Of a stretch of 64,000 bases of DNA, positions 55,474-64,000 are shown piece by piece. The stretch covers positions 5,924,283 to 5,988,282 of the forward strand of contig NC_066571.1 of NCBI RefSeq assembly GCF_024679095.1, in the 5' to 3' direction. The position numbers were made by a program, and so were the translations under genes. This DNA comes from Eriocheir sinensis. Taxonomy: Eukaryota > Arthropoda > Malacostraca > Decapoda > Varunidae. Positions within the stretch are counted from its first letter, which is position 1. The number at the start of each line of letters is the position of its first letter. The notes under the pieces were generated by a model. That model was not told where the DNA came from, made no database searches, and saw only the letters and a program-made list of their open reading frames with translations.

Positions 55474-56086
55474 ATGGCCAAGGCCGCCCCGGCTATCGCG
55501 GTAATGGCCAGCGGGTCCCGCTCCCCCCTGCACAGCTCCCCCAGGAGCCGCAGGTACTCCAGCGATGACATCGGCTGCCGCTACTCCAGCCTCTCCCACA
55601 CCCACCTCATGCCCCCCCTGGCGGTGTCCCACCTGGGCTCCTCCGAGGGCTCCCTTCCCCGCCGGCAGTCTGTGGCGGCCACGGTACAGACGGAGGAGCG
55701 CTACCGCTCCCCCCGGCAGCTGCAGCACAGACGCCGCTCCGAGTTTTCCGCCCATGAAAAACGGCGACGGTCCCGCGCCGAACTGGACAATATGAGGGAC
55801 AACGCCGGGTACCGCGACGCCGAGGCCCTGAACGGCGGGCGGCGCGGCACCCGCGGCTCGCAGATGCTCAACGCCTACGACCTGGACTCCGCCCGTCTCT
55901 CTGTGTCTTCGGGACGCCACAGGAAGACGTCCCGCCACAGCACACCGCCGCGGGAGGAGGACCCTGAGGAGCGGCGTCGCAGCCGCGTGGTGCTGGTGTG
56001 TGCCTCTGTGGCCGTGGCCATCTTCCTCATCGCCATCCTGCTGGTGGCCGTCACTCTCAGGCTGTCGCCCACCATCGACGAAATGG
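55474..56086 (+). CDS. First coding exon of an unrecognised single-pass membrane protein
   Basis: The first in-frame ATG (CCGCCCATGG, good initiation context) follows an in-frame stop at 55456-55458. The exon encodes 204 codons plus one base, ending at the donor ATGG|GTGAGT. Residues 1-170 are polar and basic, rich in Ser and Arg, with clusters such as RRRSEFSAHEKRRRSR that offer phosphorylation sites. Residues 172-194 (about VVLVCASVAVAIFLIAILLV) form one membrane segment preceded by EERRRSR. With no signal peptide and positive charge on the N-terminal side, the N terminus is predicted inside the cell. Codon use and GC content are high and there are no repeats, unlike the surroundings. I do not recognise the family; the extracellular part lies on later exons outside the window. 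Confidence 0.72.
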
Positions 56087-57835
<1,749 letters not shown>

Positions 57836-57899
57836 TATAAAAAAAAACCCGTTTCTGAGAGCGAGTAATCTGTCGGTGAGAGAAAAAAAATGCGAAGGA

Positions 57900-59027
<1,128 letters not shown>

Positions 59028-59270
59028 CGATATATATGCTTGTATTTTCTTCCCTTGAGGACGAATATATGTCAAGGGAATGGTAAGATAGCCTGAGTAA
59101 ACAAGGATATATATTTGTTTGTAGTTTTTTCCTGTTGGGCGAATGTATGTTGAGAGAACGATAAGGTTTAGTCAAAAGGAACAAGGATAGATATATAATT
59201 GTTTCTTCTGCCTTGAGAACGAAAGTATGTTATGAATACGTGTTGTAAAATAGCATAAAGGAACAGTGTG
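59028..59270 (+). repeat. Three diverged units of 79 bases
   Basis: GATATATATG/GATATATATTT followed by CTTGAGGACGAATATATGT or variants at about 59028, 59107 and 59186. Confidence 0.65.
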
Positions 59271-59690
59271 TCGTGTTTTAAGTGTTGCCACCTGTTGAGC
59301 ACTGTTGTAGTCACTCACTGGACTGGGACGGATTAGTATTCATTTCTTTATTTAGACAGGTGGTTGGGGGAGCTTGGTGCACTCCGTTGGTAATCCACGT
59401 TTCTATTTCAGCTCGTTTCTCTCCGCCCAGGATGCTGTCAAATAGAAACAGTGTATTTGCATCGTTAATCTTAATTAGTGAAGCCGGGCAATCAAGCATC
59501 GTCACCGCCGTCAGTGGCAGGTAATATCATTTTACCTGGAATTCGGTTGATGCTTATATTCAGAACACACCGAACCAACAAAAGCATTATTAGGGTTAGG
59601 AAATTACTGGTATACAATTACTCGTCCGAATGTCCAGTTTGTTGTTATTATGAAAGTGTTAAATAATGTGACAACGGAGATGAAGGTGTT
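59271..59690. other. Spacer, no recognised content
   Basis: Short frames only, none convincing. Confidence 0.3.
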
Positions 59691-60160
59691 CATTCGACTT
59701 TATACATTACTGCTGAGATGGGTCGGAATGGCTACTGAGAGATTAAGTATATCATTTGTTTTATGATTCGTTATTAGTATCAACGTGTTTTATTTTGTGA
59801 TCACGGAGATAAAGGTGTTCAAGTCTCTATACTTTACTGAAGGATCACGTATATTCTTCTTTGATTCCATTACTTGGCTTAATGAAAAACACTCCTTCAG
59901 CAAATCGCTATATGAGATAACTGATGAGATAGACAAGATAGGTCGATGTTACTACGGAGATATCAAGTGTATTATTTGTTCTTTGATTCCATTTCTCAGC
60001 TTAATGAAACTCACTCCTTCAGTAAATCACTATATGAGGTAACTGATGAGATAGACAAGATAGATCGAGGTTATTACTGAGAGATCAAGTACATTATTTC
60101 TTCTTCGATTCCATTACTCAGCAAAATGAAAAACACACCTTCCAGAAATCAGTGTTCTTT
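59690..60160 (+). repeat. Degenerate tandem repeat, about 112-132 base units
   Basis: TTTGATTCCATTACTYRGC followed by TTAATGAAAAACACTCCTTCAG near 59861, 59993 and 60105, with GATAACTGATGAGATAGACAAG between. An older unit precedes at 59690-59780. Confidence 0.78.
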
Positions 60161-60850
60161 GAGATTCAGCTTCAAATAACACGCGAGGCAACACAAGTAT
60201 TTTTAGAATCGCCGGCTGTGGGTGTCGTCGGAAAACACAAGAATTCGTTGGCGTATCGTCGGCAGCGTTGGTCTGGAGACACGTAGCAAGTGGAATATAA
60301 CCTTTCAGTTCTTCCACCTCACAGTGCGCACAACTATTTCATGTTTGCTTCACTATAACCTTTCCGAACACACAGACAGAGAGACCGACCGACCGACCGA
60401 CAGACAGACAGACCCTCTCCCCACACCCACACACTCACACAACATGGACTCGTGTAAAAGTAGTATTTCTTAACAATTTTTCCAGGCCTCAATAACAGGC
60501 CGGCAGATGCCTCTTTCGTGGCGACAACTTTTCTAGCGGACGAAATATTTCCCTGAGACGAACACAGTCTTGGAGAGATTTTAAAATTTTACCTGAGGGC
60601 GACTTTCACACGAACAAATACTGACAGCTCTTCAACGCTATGGTATTTTTCTCCCTGGCGCGACCTTTATTGCAGTACATAGGTTGCTCTATATTGTGTT
60701 TCCAGTACTGTATTTTCCGTGTCTTGGGGAACGCTGGAACTCCTGCCGGCACACAATTTTTTTTTTTCCGTCATAACAAGTCCTCACAGCTCTCTACTTT
60801 ATTTCATATCTTACGCTAGGAGAGAGCGAGCTAGGGAACGAGGGAGGGGG
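60161..60850. other. Spacer, no recognised content
   Basis: Includes a short GACC/GACA tetranucleotide run at 60384-60412. No gene. Confidence 0.3.
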
Positions 60851-60851
60851 G

Positions 60852-61085
<234 letters not shown>

Positions 61086-61139
61086 GAAAAACTAAAAAGA
61101 GAAAAAAAAACCACAGACAGAAAAACAAGAAAACAAGAC

Positions 61140-62000
61140 GCAAACAGACAGACAGATAGACGGACGAACAGACAGACACATATCCAATCAACCAATCAGA
61201 AAGACAGACAGACCCAGGGAACAAAACTAAACGAAGAAGAAGCAGAAGAAAAAATCAATTAGGTGTGTTTGCGCGCACCGACGTTCCTCGAAACAGAGGT
61301 TACCAACACACCACTAACGACGACCCTCGCGCCCGCCTTTCCCTGGTCCGCGGAAGCCAGAATTTAGCGGCGGATTTTTCGAGTTGGTAAAGAGCTTCGG
61401 CAATATCGGGATGAGGAAAAAATGATGCCGGGAAAGAGCGGATGAGTGGACGGATGGAGTGATTGACGAACCTAAAGTTAATGGAGTGTAAAGAGATAGA
61501 TAGATAGATAGATAGACAGATTGACTGATGAAGAGTTAAAATCATTGCCGGAATAAGGAGATGGTGTAGGGTGGAGAGAGAGAGATAGACAAATGGATAG
61601 AAAGATGGGTTGATAGGGAGGTCAACAGTTTGAAAGATCGACAAGGAAACTACCTTGGGAATTTTACGGAACAGTTAAAAATGATGCCGGGAAAATAACG
61701 GGACGGGAAATGGATAGCTAGGCAGATTAAAAGATGCTGTAAAACGTAGATAGGTAGATAGACAGGTAGATAGATCGACATTTTGAAAGGTAGACAAATA
61801 ATGACCTCTGGCATTATAGAAAATATCTGAGAAATGGTCCCGAAAAAAGAATAGGACCATAAATGAGTAGATAGGTAGATAAAGAGATGCTGTGTAGTGT
61901 AGATAGTTAGATAGACAGGTAGACAGACAGACAGCTTGAAAGGTAGAGACATGAATGAATGGATAAGTTTAGATAGATATAGCAACAGAGATATAGGAGG
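61140..62000 (+). repeat. GACA/GATA tetranucleotide-rich degenerate repeat
   Basis: GATA and GACA runs at 61145-61180, 61495-61520, 61745-61790 and 61900-61935. They are set in a loose unit that includes AAAATGATGCCGGGAAA and GGTAGATAGACAGGTAGA. Confidence 0.8.
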
Positions 62001-62029
62001 TCAGACAGAGACATATAGATAGAAAATAT

Positions 62030-62420
62030 AACTAAATAAATATAGAAGATAAAGTGTAAAAGTAGAAAAGAAAGCAAGAAATAGATAGATACAGATAGAT
62101 ATGGATAGTGCAACATATGAACCTAAAAAAATCACACACTTAAATTGCGAGAAAAATGATTGAAAAAGTCGGATAGATAGAGATAGAAAATACAAATAAG
62201 CAAACAAAGAAGATAAAGTGTAAAAGCAGAAAAGAAAGCAAGAAATAGATAGATACAGATAGATATGGATAGTGCAACATATGATCCTAAAAAAATCACA
62301 CACTTAAATTGCGAGAAAAATGATTGAAAAAGACGGATAGATAGAGATAGAAAATACAAATAAGCAGATAAAGAAAATAAAGTGCAAAAGCAGAAAAGAA
62401 ATCAGGAAAGAGACAGATAA
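62030..62420 (+). repeat. Tandem repeat of 164 bases, about 2.3 units
   Basis: GAAAGCAAGAAATAGATAG at 62070 and 62234 begins nearly identical units (TATGGATAGTGCAACATATG, AAAAATCACACACTTAAATT, GCGAGAAAAATGATTGAAA). A partial third unit follows. Confidence 0.9.
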
Positions 62421-62424
62421 GGGA

Positions 62425-62640
62425 CCATATTTTAAAACAGTTCGTCGCCCAAGTTCACATATTTGATAAGGCTTCCGTATGAGTCCAGGGCATTTCCAGA
62501 AGCAGTTTTATGACCCTGGTGGTAGTTTGACCCTTCCTCAGTAGCATGAGCTTAAAGAAACACTCATTAGAACCCGACTGACCCCTTCTGTGACCTTTCG
62601 AAATAGTTGATGTAAGAAGTGAGTGTCTTATAATCCCCCC
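62425..62640 (-). mobile_element. M1 element copy (minus orientation)
   Basis: GACCATATTTTAAAACAGTTCG, GGCATTTCCAGAAGCAGTTT, GGTAGTTTGACCCTTCCTCA, GTGACCTTTCGAAATAGTTG in family order. It is inserted in or next to the 164-base array, whose TTAAATTGCGAG-like motif reappears at 62665. Confidence 0.8.
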
Positions 62641-63477
62641 CCCCGAAAAAAACCCCCACACATCTAAACTGCGAGAAAAATGGTTGACAAAGTGAACCAA
62701 TTAATCCCTCAGCAGACAAATAAGTAGAGAACCGAACACGTCATTAGTGAATAGAAGCGGGACGTGACACAGAGGGAAGGAGGGAAGGAGCGGCGCCCCC
62801 TTCCTCTCCTTCAGGTTATCTTTAATTAATCTGTTTGCCTCGTTCCCGATATTCAATTTTGTCTTAATCATATTTTTTTCTTCTCCTTCCCTCTCTCTCT
62901 CTCTCCCTCCCTTAAAGAGATTCTCGATGCCTTTGCTCCAGGTAACGAGAATTTTTTTTATGAGAACTCGAATATTCATTTTTCATCTCTATTTTTTATT
63001 TTATTAATCGTGCTTGTAATTATTAACCTGCCCGTTTTTATTTTTTCACGTATTATTATTTTTCGTAAAGGCAACGTAACGTGTTTAATATATATTTCGT
63101 GTATTTAAGGAAGAGATTTTTATTTTATTTTATTATTTCATGGGTTATTAATATATTTTCGTAGTTTAGAATTCTACTTCCGCTGCAACGTTGCTTCCCC
63201 CTTGATGGTCTATTTTATCGCAGTTTTCGTACTAATTGGTCCTTTGAACTTGCTATTAATACATTTACTACTTTTTAACTGGTAACAATTCTCTTTCATA
63301 GGTTGTTATAGGTTGTTATTGAGTCTCTCAGTAGATTCTGACTATCAGGATTTCACTGTCTGACTTTTACCCCTTGAAATCTGAACTTGATAACTGCGTA
63401 GACGTCTCCACCCCTCCAGTGTCCTCGCTACACATGACTTTCTCCTCAAGGTCACTCCTCCGCTGTCCCACTTCATA
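62641..63477. other. AT-rich spacer
   Basis: 63000-63300 is strongly AT-rich with many TTATTTTATT words. No gene or repeat recognised. Confidence 0.3.
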
Positions 63478-63557
63478 ATGCAAGAGTTAACCAGTATCAT
63501 TACTCTTTCATCCCTCCCACTGCTAAACTCTGGAATAGCCTTCATCCGTCTGTCTAA
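63478..63557 (+). mobile_element. Non-LTR retrotransposon ORF2 tail remnant
   Basis: Plus-strand translation RVNQYHYSFIPPTAKLWNSL ends HPSV and a stop at about 63557. The F-I-P-x-T-A-K-L-W-N-x-L motif is the conserved C-terminal signature of many non-LTR ORF2 proteins and matches 33990-34040 in kind. Confidence 0.6.
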
Positions 63558-64000
63558 CCGCGTTGCTATGCATTAAGCTCTTTTATGGAAGGAAGAAGAG
63601 GAACAGGAAGGAGAAAGGAGGAAGAGGAAGAAGAGGAAGGGGAACGGAAAGAGAGAGTATAGGGGGAGGCGAGAGTATCAAGGCGTCTCTCACACTAAAA
63701 TTGATAACTTTCTGGTACCATCTTACGTACTTCTGATGTGGGAGCCGCGCGATGCATTCTTCTTTTCGTCTTGTCCTCGGCCTGACTCCTTGCCGTAATA
63801 AATTTAAAAAAAATGAGTTCTATTGGTGAAACAAAGTAAATTCATCATACTACGGGTGGCTTTAAAACCTAGTGCAATAAAAAAATAATGTTCTTTGAAG
63901 GTACATTTTAAAGGTTAATGATCGGTAATTCTTTTAATAATGTTGATACTAAAAGGTAAATACTATTATTATTGCAGTAATTCCTTATTATTATTGTTAT
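63558..64000. other. Spacer to the window end
   Basis: GGAAGA-rich short tract at 63590-63670, then AT-rich sequence with TTATTATTATT at the end. No gene. Confidence 0.3.

Overview
The window looks like nuclear DNA of an arthropod, most likely a decapod crustacean. The basis is compact spliced genes with 150-450 base introns, very dense microsatellites, CR1-type retrotransposon copies and several families of short inverted-repeat elements. The decapod assignment is inference. Nothing bacterial, organellar or viral was seen. Only two protein-coding loci of the host can be supported.

Bases 1-5663 (minus strand) hold the first twelve coding exons, about 755 residues, of a VPS13-family bridge-like lipid transfer protein. 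Exon phases join correctly throughout, with one GC-AG intron. A 5' untranslated exon piece abuts the start codon, and a possible distal first exon lies near 8750-8850. Bases 55474-56086 (plus strand) hold the first coding exon of an unrecognised protein with a long basic N-terminal region and one membrane segment.

The rest is repeats. (a) A nearly complete but broken CR1-like retrotransposon (47368-52560) has a 12-base target duplication, an esterase-type ORF1, an endonuclease/reverse-transcriptase ORF2 and an octamer tail. Truncated relatives lie at 8884-9545, 14757-15595, 22535-22785, 32850-33690, 33816-34262, 40900-41450 and 63478-63557. (b) A small Penelope-like remnant (39861-40427) carries a 14-base target duplication and inverted arms, each with a hammerhead-ribozyme-like core. 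(c) Inverted-repeat element families: M1 (about 215 bases, at least ten copies), M2 (three copies, one with nine 46-base units), and a third at 6144-6370. (d) A tRNA-derived SINE lies at 54424-54660. (e) Degenerate satellite arrays with 80-165 base units lie at 24190-24600, 25670-26560, 28980-30105, 43633-45240, 45850-54420 and 59028-60160. (f) Minisatellites include a 15-base one at 7386-8018 set between two copies of a CRE/E-box sequence. (g) There are long AC, AG, AAT, AAG, AAC, AAGG and GATA microsatellites and polypurine or polypyrimidine tracts.

The host genes show no operon-like relationship. The region between them reads as a record of repeated transposon insertion followed by local tandem and inverted amplification of the inserted pieces. 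Long predicted reading frames of Ser/Leu, Arg/Glu, His/Thr or Val/Cys repeats are microsatellite translations and are not annotated as genes.
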